DNA of 11,927 bases. Origin: Actinobacteria bacterium UBA959. Lineage in GTDB: Bacteria; Actinomycetota; Actinomycetes; S36-B12; UBA5976. A program made the translations under genes and the position numbers. The stretch is from contig DBCL01000016.1 of the NCBI GenBank assembly GCA_002293025.1, forward strand, positions 1,533 to 13,459. The letters run 5' to 3'. Positions 5,480 through 11,927 of this stretch are shown here, one piece after another; within the stretch, counting starts at the first letter, position 1; every line of letters begins with the position of its first letter. The notes beneath the pieces were generated by a model, which saw nothing but the letters and a program-made list of their open reading frames with translations, did no database searches and was not told where the DNA came from.

Positions 5480-6822
5480 CTACCCTGGTAATACTTACCT
5501 ATTTCAGTTAGTGCCTCATCAATAATTTGTAGACCTTCAGTGATCTCGGCTGCTGATGAATTGCAAGGTGGCACAATATGAGTTCGATTAAAGTGAATAA
5601 ATGGCAACAATCCCCGCTGCTTACAAGCCACCACAAACTCAGTCATGGCTTGGCTAGATCCACCAAATGGGGCAAGTGGTTCTTTGGTCGCGCGATCAAT
5701 CACAAGCTCTACCGCCCAAAACACTCCAAGACCTCGAATATCTCCAATTAGTTTGTGCTTTTGCTGTAATTGTTCTAGTCCAGGCTTGATTACCGTTTCG
5801 CCTAGTTTTTTGGCGTGCTCAATGACACCTTCAGTTTCCATAACATCAATCGCTGCGACTACTGAGGCGGCCGCAAGTGGGTGCCCTGAATAAGTAAGTC
5901 CTCCTGGGAAAACTTTCTGATCAAAGGTCGCAGCAATTTCATCTGAGATGATTACGCCACCAATGGGCACATAACCAGAGTTAACGCCTTTAGCAAAAAC
6001 AATTAAATCAGGCTTGGCAGCCCAATTTTGATAAGCAAACCAAGCTCCTGTTCGACCAAAGCCAGCCATTACTTCGTCTGCGATCCAAACAATTCCATAT
6101 TTGTCACAAAGAGCTCTAACACCTTCAAGGTATCCAGGCGGTGGGACCAAGATTCCGTTGGTGCCAACAACTGATTCAATCAAAATACAAGCAATCGTGT
6201 TTGGTCCTTCAAAGATAATTACTTGTTCAAGGTGGGCTAAGGCTCTCGCTGATTCTTCAGCTTCTGAAGTTGCCCAAAAAGAAGAGCGATAAAGATATGG
6301 GCCAAAGAAATGAACATGGCCTACGGCATACTCATTTGGCCAGCGCCTTGGATCACCAGTTGAATTAATCGCCGAACCTGTATTACCGTGATAGGACCGA
6401 TACATTGACAGCACTTTGTCCCGACCGGTGTGTATTCGAGCCATCCGAATTGCATTTTCAACTGCATCAGCCCCACCATTTGTAAAGAAAACTTTGTTTA
6501 AGTGATCTTCAGTGTGATCTGTGATCTTCTTGGCCGCAATGCTGCGTGCTTCATTTGCTTGCTGTGGGGCAATCGTTGCAAGTTGAGCCGCTTGATCTTG
6601 TATAGCTTTAACAACTTTAGGATGCTGAAAACCTATGTTGGTAAATACCAACTGACTTGAAAAATCTAAATACTTTTTACCGTCGTAATCCCAGCAATAA
6701 GAACCAAGGCCGCCAGCAATTGGAAGTGGGTTAATTAAGCCTTGGGCTGACCAAGAATGAAAAACGTGGGCGCGATCTAACTCAAAGACTGTTTTGCCTC
6801 TGGCAGAATCGGCTGTGGTCAT
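5476..6822 (-). CDS. Class III PLP-dependent aminotransferase (omega-amino acid type)
   Basis: A 448-residue fold-type I aminotransferase of class III, which moves an amino group from an omega-amino acid or amine to a keto acid in the cytoplasm. Visible landmarks are the cofactor-binding region GGADAVENAIR (about 116-126), the aromatic pair in SYHGN (Y144, H145), the pyridine-nitrogen Asp (D249 in ADEVMAGFGRTG), the Schiff-base Lys K278 in FAKGVNSGY, and T310 in GGLTYSGHP. It closely resembles an actinobacterial group usually labelled aspartate aminotransferase family or taurine:2-oxoglutarate aminotransferase. The real substrate (taurine, beta-alanine, GABA or a diamine) cannot be read from the sequence. 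ATG 6822 is supported by AGGGGA (6836-6831) 8 bases upstream. It stands alone on its strand, convergent with Pr6Pr (4-base stop overlap) and divergent from the ABC exporter. Confidence 0.92.
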   Translation of the reverse strand: MTTADSARGKTVFELDRAHVFHSWSAQGLINPLPIAGGLGSYCWDYDGKKYLDFSSQLVFTNIGFQHPKVVKAIQDQAAQLATIAPQQANEARSIAAKKITDHTEDHLNKVFFTNGGADAVENAIRMARIHTGRDKVLSMYRSYHGNTGSAINSTGDPRRWPNEYAVGHVHFFGPYLYRSSFWATSEAEESARALAHLEQVIIFEGPNTIACILIESVVGTNGILVPPPGYLEGVRALCDKYGIVWIADEVMAGFGRTGAWFAYQNWAAKPDLIVFAKGVNSGYVPIGGVIISDEIAATFDQKVFPGGLTYSGHPLAAASVVAAIDVMETEGVIEHAKKLGETVIKPGLEQLQQKHKLIGDIRGLGVFWAVELVIDRATKEPLAPFGGSSQAMTEFVVACKQRGLLPFIHFNRTHIVPPCNSSAAEITEGLQIIDEALTEIGKYYQGS

Positions 6823-6968
6823 TGTCTAAATCCCCTGGGTTGTAATCAGTGCCAATGCTATTGCTTGCCCCATGGATGAGCGAGCAGTAGCGCTTCGGTT
6901 AGGTGGGGTTTGGTGGATTTGGGTAAGTTTGGCTCTCAAACATAAGAGAGTGACCAACCAAATTGAGT
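6823..6968. promoter_or_regulatory. Divergent intergenic region between aminotransferase and ABC exporter
   Basis: This stretch must carry the promoters of both flanking genes. Clear elements are few: the AGGGGA ribosome binding site of the aminotransferase (6836-6831), and a G/T-rich strip on the plus strand (about 6899-6930) with repeated GGT/GGG words. On the plus strand I see neither a good Shine-Dalgarno nor a well-spaced -10 before the ATG at 6969. No ORF or strong dyad is present. Confidence 0.4.
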
Positions 6969-8834
6969 ATGCAAGGACCTTGGGTTGCCTTTAGGGCGCT
7001 CACAGCTGACAAGTCGGTTGTTGATAACAAGATCAGCCGCGAAACTAGAAACCGAATTTTTAGGTTTGCCAAACCATTTGCCAAAGATATTTATATCTTC
7101 ACAACTATCGTAATTTTTGAGGCAACTTTAGTTGTTTCGCAACCCCTGCTATTTAAATTCATCATCGATGAAGGTGTATCCAAAAGTCAAGCAAATGTGG
7201 TTATCTATGGTGCAATGGCAGTAGCTGGAATTGCATTGCTTTCGGCTGTAATCTCAATGGCTGAAAGATTGTTCTCTTCTCGAATCGGAGAAGGCCTAAT
7301 CTTTAATTTAAGATCACTAATTTTTGACAAAGTAATGCGCCAATCCGTTGCCTTTTTCACAAGAGCACAAACAGGATCCCTGGTTTCGAGATTGAATTCT
7401 GATGTAATTGGCGCGCAGCAAGCTTTCACCTCAACTTTGTCAAGTGTTTTAAGCAACACCATCAGCACTGTAATTGTGGTAGCCACTATGGCTTATCTGT
7501 CTTGGGAACTAACCATATTGAGTATTTTGTTACTACCTGTTTTCTTATTCCCAGCAAAGTGGGTTGGTAAAAGACTTCAGGGCCTGACTAGAAGTCAGAT
7601 GGCTAGCAATGCTGAGTTAAGTCAGCAAATGACTGAAAGATTCAATGTTTCTGGTGCCTTGCTCTCAATGCTCTATGCCAACCGCAAGAAAGAATTATCA
7701 GATTTTGAAGGAAAAGCAGCCACAGTTAGAGATGTTGGAATCAAGATTGCCCTTATTAACCGATTCTTCTTTTTGTCTCTAACCTTGATTGGCTCACTTG
7801 CTACCGCAATCATTTATGGCTTTGGTGGCTTGTCAGTAATTGACGGCGACTTATCAATTGGAACATTGCTGGCCCTAGTTGCTTTGCTATTTAGGCTTTA
7901 TGGGCCACTTACAGCTTTATCTAATGTGCGAGTTGAGATTATGACAGCACTAGTGGCATTTGATCGAGTGTTTGAAGTTTTGGATCTAGAGCCAATCGTT
8001 GCAGATCCAGTTTCTCCAATTGAGATCCCCAAAGGATCTGCAACTTTAGAGTTTAAGGATGTGCTGTTCACCTACCCTAAAGCTGAAGAAGTGTCTCTTG
8101 CGTCCTTGGAGTCAATTGCTGCGAATCAAGATCGAGGCGAAACCAAAGAGGTCTTGACTGACATTTCCTTTTTGGCCAAACCAGGCGAGATGATTGCTTT
8201 GGTTGGCCCATCTGGAGCTGGAAAGTCAACAATCTCATCTTTAATTCCAAGACTTTATGACGTAGGTTCTGGTTCAATTTTGATCAATGGGGTGAACATT
8301 AAAGACGCAACCCTCACAGATTTGCGATCTAAAATCGGTGTTGTTCCACAAGACCCCCACATGCTGCACACCACCATTAGAGAAAATCTCTGCCTAGGAC
8401 ACGAATTCATCAGTGATGATCTTCTTTGGGCAGCATTGAGGGATGCTCAGATTGATTCATTGGTCTCTTCGCTTCCAATGAAACTAGATACCGTTGTGGG
8501 TGATCGTGGCTACCGATTGTCTGGTGGCGAGAAGCAACGGATAGCCATTGCACGCTTGTTGCTTAAAAAACCTGAGATTGTCATTTTGGACGAAGCCACT
8601 GCACATCTAGATAGTGAAAGTGAGTCTGCAGTCCAACAAGCGCTCGAAGTTGCTTTGGCAAATCGCACGTCAATTGTGATTGCACATCGTCTTTCTACCA
8701 TCAGAAAAGCGGCGATGGTATTGGTATTAGCACAAGGACGCATTGTGCAGCGTGGAACTCATGAAGAACTCTTAGCAGTTGAGGGGTTGTACAAAGATCT
8801 TTACACGCGTCAGTTTGCTAATGCTGCTGGCTGA
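6969..8834 (+). CDS. ABC exporter, fused permease and ATPase
   Basis: A 621-residue half-transporter of the ABCB/MsbA-like exporter type, expected to work as a dimer in the inner membrane exporting a lipid, drug or peptide. The transmembrane domain (about 40-325) has six predicted helices. The nucleotide-binding domain (about 358-610) has every motif: Walker A GPSGAGKST (413-421), Q-loop Q461, signature LSGGEKQR (517-524), Walker B ILDEAT (D541, catalytic E542) and switch H573. The stretch YPKAEEVSLASLES after the A-loop, about 20 residues longer than in generic exporters, is as I recall it in actinobacterial homologues. The substrate is unknown. I chose ATG 6969; TTG 6963 in the same frame would add two residues. 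Its 3' end overlaps the convergent MFS gene by 25 bases. Confidence 0.92.
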   Translation: MQGPWVAFRALTADKSVVDNKISRETRNRIFRFAKPFAKDIYIFTTIVIFEATLVVSQPLLFKFIIDEGVSKSQANVVIYGAMAVAGIALLSAVISMAERLFSSRIGEGLIFNLRSLIFDKVMRQSVAFFTRAQTGSLVSRLNSDVIGAQQAFTSTLSSVLSNTISTVIVVATMAYLSWELTILSILLLPVFLFPAKWVGKRLQGLTRSQMASNAELSQQMTERFNVSGALLSMLYANRKKELSDFEGKAATVRDVGIKIALINRFFFLSLTLIGSLATAIIYGFGGLSVIDGDLSIGTLLALVALLFRLYGPLTALSNVRVEIMTALVAFDRVFEVLDLEPIVADPVSPIEIPKGSATLEFKDVLFTYPKAEEVSLASLESIAANQDRGETKEVLTDISFLAKPGEMIALVGPSGAGKSTISSLIPRLYDVGSGSILINGVNIKDATLTDLRSKIGVVPQDPHMLHTTIRENLCLGHEFISDDLLWAALRDAQIDSLVSSLPMKLDTVVGDRGYRLSGGEKQRIAIARLLLKKPEIVILDEATAHLDSESESAVQQALEVALANRTSIVIAHRLSTIRKAAMVLVLAQGRIVQRGTHEELLAVEGLYKDLYTRQFANAAG

Positions 8835-10054
8835 ATCGATTTTCTAAAGATTAAGAACAACGCAATTACTGAACCTAAACAAATAGCACCACCAGTAAAC
8901 AGCGCCCAACGGGCACCAAGGTTTTGGCCTATGTAGCCAATAATTGGTGAACCAAACGGAGATCCCCCAATAAAGACCATTAGATAAAGCCCCATCACTC
9001 GGCCTCTTAGGTGGTCACTAATTGTGCCTTGCACAAATGAATTTGCCGAAGCCATCATGATCATGGCAGAAAGCCCACAGAACGGCAGTGCAGCTGCAAA
9101 CCACCAAAATGTAGGCATTGCTGAAGCAAACATCTCGGTAATACCAAAGATGGCACCAGCTTTAAAGACTAAATCAATTTTTGGGTGAGTGCGCTGTCTG
9201 GCCACAATGATCGCGCCAGTGACAGTACCAAGGGCGATCATGGTGCCCATCATTCCAAATGCACTAGCACCTAAACCAAACTCAACTCTAGCCATTAGTG
9301 CCGTTACTACTTGAAAGTTAAAACCAAAGGCTCCGATTAATAAAACTAAAAGCATGGTTGCCACAATATCTTTACGGCCCTTTACATAAGCTAATGCAAC
9401 TCTTATTGAATCTGATTTGTCAGCATTTGATAAATCTCGCTTGATCAAGGTCGCCCTATTCATCATGACTAACGACAAGATCACAATGGGATAAGTAGCA
9501 GCATTAATGAAGAATGCTGGACCTGTGCCAAAGGCTCCAATTAGGACACCTGCGATTGCTGGGCCAACTAGTCGAGCTAAATTAAAGTTAGTGGAATTTA
9601 AGCCAACCGCATTTGGTAAATCTTCTTTACCAACTAGCTCAGGCACAAAAGATTGTCTAACTGGCGCATCCACTGCACCGGCAATTCCTAGAATGAAAGC
9701 CAACACCAAGATATGCCATACAACTACTAAGTCAGTTACCACCAAGATACCTAAAGTAAGAGCAGCGCTGCCTGCGATCAAGTTGGTGCCAACCAGAATT
9801 TTTCGTTTATTGAATTTATCTGCCAACTTGCCCGCTGGCAGACTTAAGAACAAAGCTGGTGCAAACTGCAATCCAGTCACAATTCCTAGAATTGTGCCTG
9901 ACCCAGTTAGTTCTAGAACAAGCCAATCTTGAGAGATTCGCTGCATCCAGGTGCCAAGATTGGCAAAAAGATTGGCACCAAAGAAAAGTTGATAATTTCG
10001 GTGTCTAAGCGATCTGAAGGTTCTGCTGGTTTGGGCTTTATTTGCAATGGACAC
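8810..10054 (-). CDS. MFS transporter (MFS_3 / EntS-like exporter family)
   Basis: A 414-residue integral membrane protein with about 11-12 hydrophobic segments in two halves. The N-terminal pattern FRSLRHRNYQLFFGANLFANLGTWMQRI is characteristic of the MFS_3 group, which includes the enterobactin exporter EntS. The MFS motif-A loop GKLADKFNKRK lies at about 75-85, with a degenerate counterpart SDHLRGRVMG in the second half (about 346-355). Proton-driven efflux of a small hydrophobic compound is the likely activity; the substrate is unknown. The start is GTG 10054. TATTGT lies 7 bases upstream, so the message may be leaderless; AGAGGGG about 13 bases upstream is far for a ribosome binding site. 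The gene converges on the ABC exporter with a 25-base coding overlap and diverges from the SDR gene across 38 bases. Confidence 0.9.
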   Translation of the reverse strand: MSIANKAQTSRTFRSLRHRNYQLFFGANLFANLGTWMQRISQDWLVLELTGSGTILGIVTGLQFAPALFLSLPAGKLADKFNKRKILVGTNLIAGSAALTLGILVVTDLVVVWHILVLAFILGIAGAVDAPVRQSFVPELVGKEDLPNAVGLNSTNFNLARLVGPAIAGVLIGAFGTGPAFFINAATYPIVILSLVMMNRATLIKRDLSNADKSDSIRVALAYVKGRKDIVATMLLVLLIGAFGFNFQVVTALMARVEFGLGASAFGMMGTMIALGTVTGAIIVARQRTHPKIDLVFKAGAIFGITEMFASAMPTFWWFAAALPFCGLSAMIMMASANSFVQGTISDHLRGRVMGLYLMVFIGGSPFGSPIIGYIGQNLGARWALFTGGAICLGSVIALFLIFRKSIQPAALAN

Positions 10055-10061
10055 GGTCGGG

Positions 10062-10067
10062 ACAATA
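10062..10067 (-). promoter_or_regulatory. Possible -10 box for a leaderless MFS transcript
   Basis: On the minus strand TATTGT (TAnnnT) ends 7 bases before the GTG start at 10054. No good -35 is visible at 16-18 bases. It faces the candidate -10 of the divergent SDR gene only 12 bases away. Confidence 0.35.
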
Positions 10068-10079
10068 CCCCTCTTAATC

Positions 10080-10085
10080 TACTAT
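10080..10085 (+). promoter_or_regulatory. Possible -10 box for a leaderless SDR transcript
   Basis: TACTAT (TAnnnT) ends 7 bases before the ATG at 10093. GGGACA (10059-10064) is a possible -35 but only 15 bases upstream. TAATCT (10075-10080) is an alternative -10. No Shine-Dalgarno is seen before the ATG. Confidence 0.4.
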
Positions 10086-10092
10086 CTAGTTC

Positions 10093-11052
10093 ATGAACCG
10101 ACCCCTTGTCGCCATTACTGGGGCCACAGGCTTTGTGGGTAGTAATGTGATTGAGTATCTAGCGACCAAATATGAAGTAATGGCACTAGTTCGATCTAAG
10201 CCAGCAGATAACTTCCCCTACCAGCACCATCAAGTTGATTTTCAAAGCCAAGACTCGTTATCTAAGTCTTTCGCCCAGTTAAAACCTGATGTTGTGCTTC
10301 ATTTGGCAATAAGTAATGAATTTAACAAATTATTTGCAGATCCAGTTTTTGCAGAAGATGCTTATATCGGTATGACTAAACGTGTGCTGGCGGCTTCCGA
10401 AAGCATCGATGCGCACTTTGTTTATATCTCAACAGATTGGGTATTTTCAGGGGTATCACACATGGTGGCTGAAGACACTGCCCCAGATCCAGTCAATATC
10501 TATGGTGAATTAAAAAGTGGCTCTGAGGAAGTAGTTAAAGCCAGCACTAAGCGCTGGGCAATTTGTCGAATAGGTGGGGTGATGGGATCTCATCGTTTAC
10601 TGCCCAACATGCCTAGAAGTCAAGATGTTGGTTTTGGATATTTTGTAGCATCGATCGTGGATGCTTTATCTGCTGGGCAAGAATTTTTGGTTTGGCAAGG
10701 AGATGGTGTGAATGAGATCGCCACTGTTTCCTTGGCTAGCGAGATAGCTGCAAGTCTGGCTCGCGTTATTGATCAAGAAGCAACTGGGATATTTCACTTA
10801 GTTGGTTCAGAAGCAATAACTAAGCGTGATCTAGCTCATGCCGTTTGCGATGTCTTTAATCTAGATGCTAATTTGTTGAAGTTTGGTCCTGCTCCCAGTT
10901 CTGAAAAGTTTCCGCAGCCAGTTCCAAAAGATTCCAGCTTAGATTCAACTAAAACTAGAAGCACCCTAGGACTTGAGTTCACAAGTCCTAGGGTGCTTCT
11001 TGCTGCTTTTAAAACTGAACGAGAAACTGGAAGGCTAAGTCCGCTCTCTTAG
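10093..11052 (+). CDS. Extended SDR oxidoreductase, RmlD-like (NAD(P)-dependent)
   Basis: A 319-residue Rossmann-fold protein of the extended short-chain dehydrogenase/reductase superfamily, RmlD-like substrate-binding type. The nucleotide-binding motif is GATGFVG (10-16), and catalytic residues appear as S113/T114 in YISTDWVFSG and the YxxxK pair Y137/K141. The C-terminal DSTKTRSTLGLE pattern is typical of dTDP-4-dehydrorhamnose reductases. Reduction of a nucleotide-sugar keto group is therefore plausible, but no other rhamnose-pathway gene is in view and the substrate is not proven. Length is normal. It starts at ATG 10093, 38 bases from the divergent MFS start, probably leaderless. Its stop overlaps the convergent homospermidine synthase stop by 4 bases. 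Codons 289-303 form a perfect 19-bp inverted repeat. Confidence 0.85.
   Translation: MNRPLVAITGATGFVGSNVIEYLATKYEVMALVRSKPADNFPYQHHQVDFQSQDSLSKSFAQLKPDVVLHLAISNEFNKLFADPVFAEDAYIGMTKRVLAASESIDAHFVYISTDWVFSGVSHMVAEDTAPDPVNIYGELKSGSEEVVKASTKRWAICRIGGVMGSHRLLPNMPRSQDVGFGYFVASIVDALSAGQEFLVWQGDGVNEIATVSLASEIAASLARVIDQEATGIFHLVGSEAITKRDLAHAVCDVFNLDANLLKFGPAPSSEKFPQPVPKDSSLDSTKTRSTLGLEFTSPRVLLAAFKTERETGRLSPLS
10957..11000. terminator. Perfect 19-bp hairpin inside SDR coding sequence, candidate terminator for the opposing gene
   Basis: AGAAGCACCCTAGGACTTG (10957-10975) and CAAGTCCTAGGGTGCTTCT (10982-11000) are exact reverse complements around a 6-base loop. For the minus-strand homospermidine synthase message, the hairpin begins 48 bases past the stop and is followed by AGTTTTAGTTG, a modest T-rich tract, as in an intrinsic terminator. 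On the plus strand it is followed by TGCTGCTTTT, but there it is within translated codons 289-303 of the SDR gene, 50 bases before the stop, where a trailing ribosome should hinder folding. The dyad is directly visible; the terminator role is inferred. Confidence 0.65.
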
Positions 11053-11927
11053 CGATTGACTAGGAAGTTGGAGAACTGCCAAGGGTCAGGGTCAACAACT
11101 GTTCCATCCCACTTTCCAAACAAATCGTTTCGGTTCTTTAGTGGATTCCAGTCAACTGCATCTGAATGGAATTTGCCCAAATATGGCTTGGCATGATTCA
11201 AGATCGTGCGCCAAGGAAGATCATCTGGCACACACACTCCTCTATCTGGGTTATCAATCATCCACAAGGTGCAAGCCACCACAGAAGCAGCAACTTGCAT
11301 TGTGGTTGCACTTTGACTTGGGACCAAGGATCTGGCTTCATCAATAGTTAGCAAAGAGCCGGTCCACCAAGCTGAATATGGATGACCCATAAGCAGCACA
11401 CCTAGTCGATCATCGCCTCCAGACAAAATTTCATCATTCATGATTCGTTCTCTCGTTGGGAACTCCCAATTATTAGCTTCTAATTCGCGCATTGAAGCAA
11501 TCCCTGCATCACTTGGGCAGTAGGCGTAGTGCACAGTCGGGCGATAGATCTCTTTACCGCTGTCATCTTTAACTGTTAAGTGTTTTGGAATTGTGTAAGC
11601 CTCGCCATGCCTAACCACCATTCCATTAATTTCATAATTTGGCACCCACGATCTAACCCAAAGAGTTGCTCCAGGTTGGGCGATACAAATCTGAGTTTCT
11701 GAATCCTGATGTCGGTAAGCCTTGGCTGGAAGTGTTTTTTCGTGTGTTCCCCAACCAAGCTCTGCAGGTGCAATGCCTTCTTCATGAAAGCCAGCAACTG
11801 ACCAGGTATTTACAAACTCTCCAACTTGCTTGGGCTTGTCAGTAATTTGGGTATCTCGCTCAGAGACGTGAATCACCTTTACACCTAGTTGATGACTTAG
11901 ATGGTTATAAGTTTCATCAGCCAGCGC
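11049..11927 (-). CDS. hss: Homospermidine synthase, C-terminal part (5' end beyond the window)
   Basis: NAD-dependent homospermidine synthase joins two putrescines (or putrescine with a spermidine aminobutyl group), releasing ammonia. The frame stays open through base 11927, where 17 further residues (ending LGVK) precede the GTG at 11876. That GTG is therefore internal, and 292 C-terminal residues are visible. With a family length near 470-480, about 185 N-terminal residues with the Rossmann NAD-binding part lie outside. Matching landmarks include IHVSERDTQ, ATLWVRSWVP, VVRHGEAYTI, YRPTVHYAY, RLGVLLMGH, TIDEARSLVP, PYLGKF and the final DPWQFSNFLV. The Trp-rich WVRSW stretch corresponds, as I recall, to the substrate-binding region of the Blastochloris enzyme. 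Carboxynorspermidine or saccharopine dehydrogenases are relatives but fit these motifs less well. Convergent with the SDR gene, with a 4-base stop overlap. Confidence 0.85.
   Translation of the reverse strand, partial: ALADETYNHLSHQLGVKVIHVSERDTQITDKPKQVGEFVNTWSVAGFHEEGIAPAELGWGTHEKTLPAKAYRHQDSETQICIAQPGATLWVRSWVPNYEINGMVVRHGEAYTIPKHLTVKDDSGKEIYRPTVHYAYCPSDAGIASMRELEANNWEFPTRERIMNDEILSGGDDRLGVLLMGHPYSAWWTGSLLTIDEARSLVPSQSATTMQVAASVVACTLWMIDNPDRGVCVPDDLPWRTILNHAKPYLGKFHSDAVDWNPLKNRNDLFGKWDGTVVDPDPWQFSNFLVNR

Noticed and set aside
8793..8802. AAAGATCTTT palindrome near the ABC/MFS junction
   Set aside because: It has no loop, so it cannot form an ordinary RNA hairpin, and 10-base palindromes are expected by chance; not counted as a third junction hairpin.
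9507..9932. Plus-strand 141-residue open frame inside the MFS gene
   Set aside because: It is a low-complexity Pro/Ala/Lys-rich antisense frame of a well-supported transporter gene.
11049..11876. Reading the homospermidine synthase as a complete 275-residue gene starting at GTG 11876
   Set aside because: The frame continues without a stop to the window edge with family-consistent residues, and the known enzymes are far longer with an N-terminal NAD domain.
5476..11927. A polyamine pathway linking the class III aminotransferase with homospermidine synthase
   Set aside because: The genes are over 4 kb apart, separated by three unrelated genes of alternating strand, and the aminotransferase substrate is unknown; proximity alone is not evidence.

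Overview
The window is low-GC DNA (clearly under 50% by eye), densely packed, and its genes read as actinobacterial. The aminotransferase and the ABC exporter (with its YPKAEEVSLASLES stretch) closely resemble streptomycete-type families. The secreted proteins carry small Cys-containing or FN3 modules of a kind I associate with streamlined freshwater Actinobacteria (acI / Nanopelagicales-like). That placement is inference from protein style and base composition; no marker gene is present. I see no tRNA, rRNA, CRISPR array, transposase or phage gene, and no gene-free stretch over about 205 bases.

Layout, left to right. Positions 1-159 are gene-poor, with at most the 5' end of a minus-strand gene leaving the window. 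A minus-strand cluster follows, transcribed right to left: a secreted trypsin-like protease with PDZ and FN3 modules (1727-3628), an EamA/DMT transporter (764-1690) and a secreted cytochrome b5-like protein (160-702). Diverging from the protease, on the plus strand, are a D,D-carboxypeptidase (3832-4749) and a six-helix Pr6Pr/FAR-17a-like membrane protein (4805-5479). Then come single genes of alternating strand: a class III aminotransferase (minus), an ABC exporter (plus), an MFS transporter (minus), an extended SDR of the RmlD type (plus), and the C-terminal 292 residues of homospermidine synthase (minus), which runs off the right edge.

The genes do not form one pathway. The left half is dominated by envelope and secreted functions: peptidoglycan trimming, secreted proteolysis, a possible extracytoplasmic heme protein and membrane proteins. 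The right half is housekeeping metabolism and efflux. Compaction is extreme: the three convergent pairs overlap by 4, 25 and 4 bases, and the MFS/SDR divergent pair is separated by only 38 bases, with TAnnnT boxes 7 bases from each start codon, suggesting leaderless transcripts.

The most interesting signals are structural. Perfect inverted repeats lie inside coding sequence: 19 bp with a 6-base loop in the 3' end of the SDR gene, 12 bp with a 6-base loop in the 3' end of the Pr6Pr gene, and 12 bp with a 3-base loop in the protease gene. The first two sit where a convergent gene ends and may be terminators folded into coding sequence. A fourth repeat (14 bp) brackets the ribosome binding site and start codon of the carboxypeptidase. 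At protein level, the protease appears to have a PDZ domain inserted inside an FN3 domain, and a signal-peptide cleavage site that would expose the activating Ile directly. I found no clear evidence of a wholly new multi-gene system.
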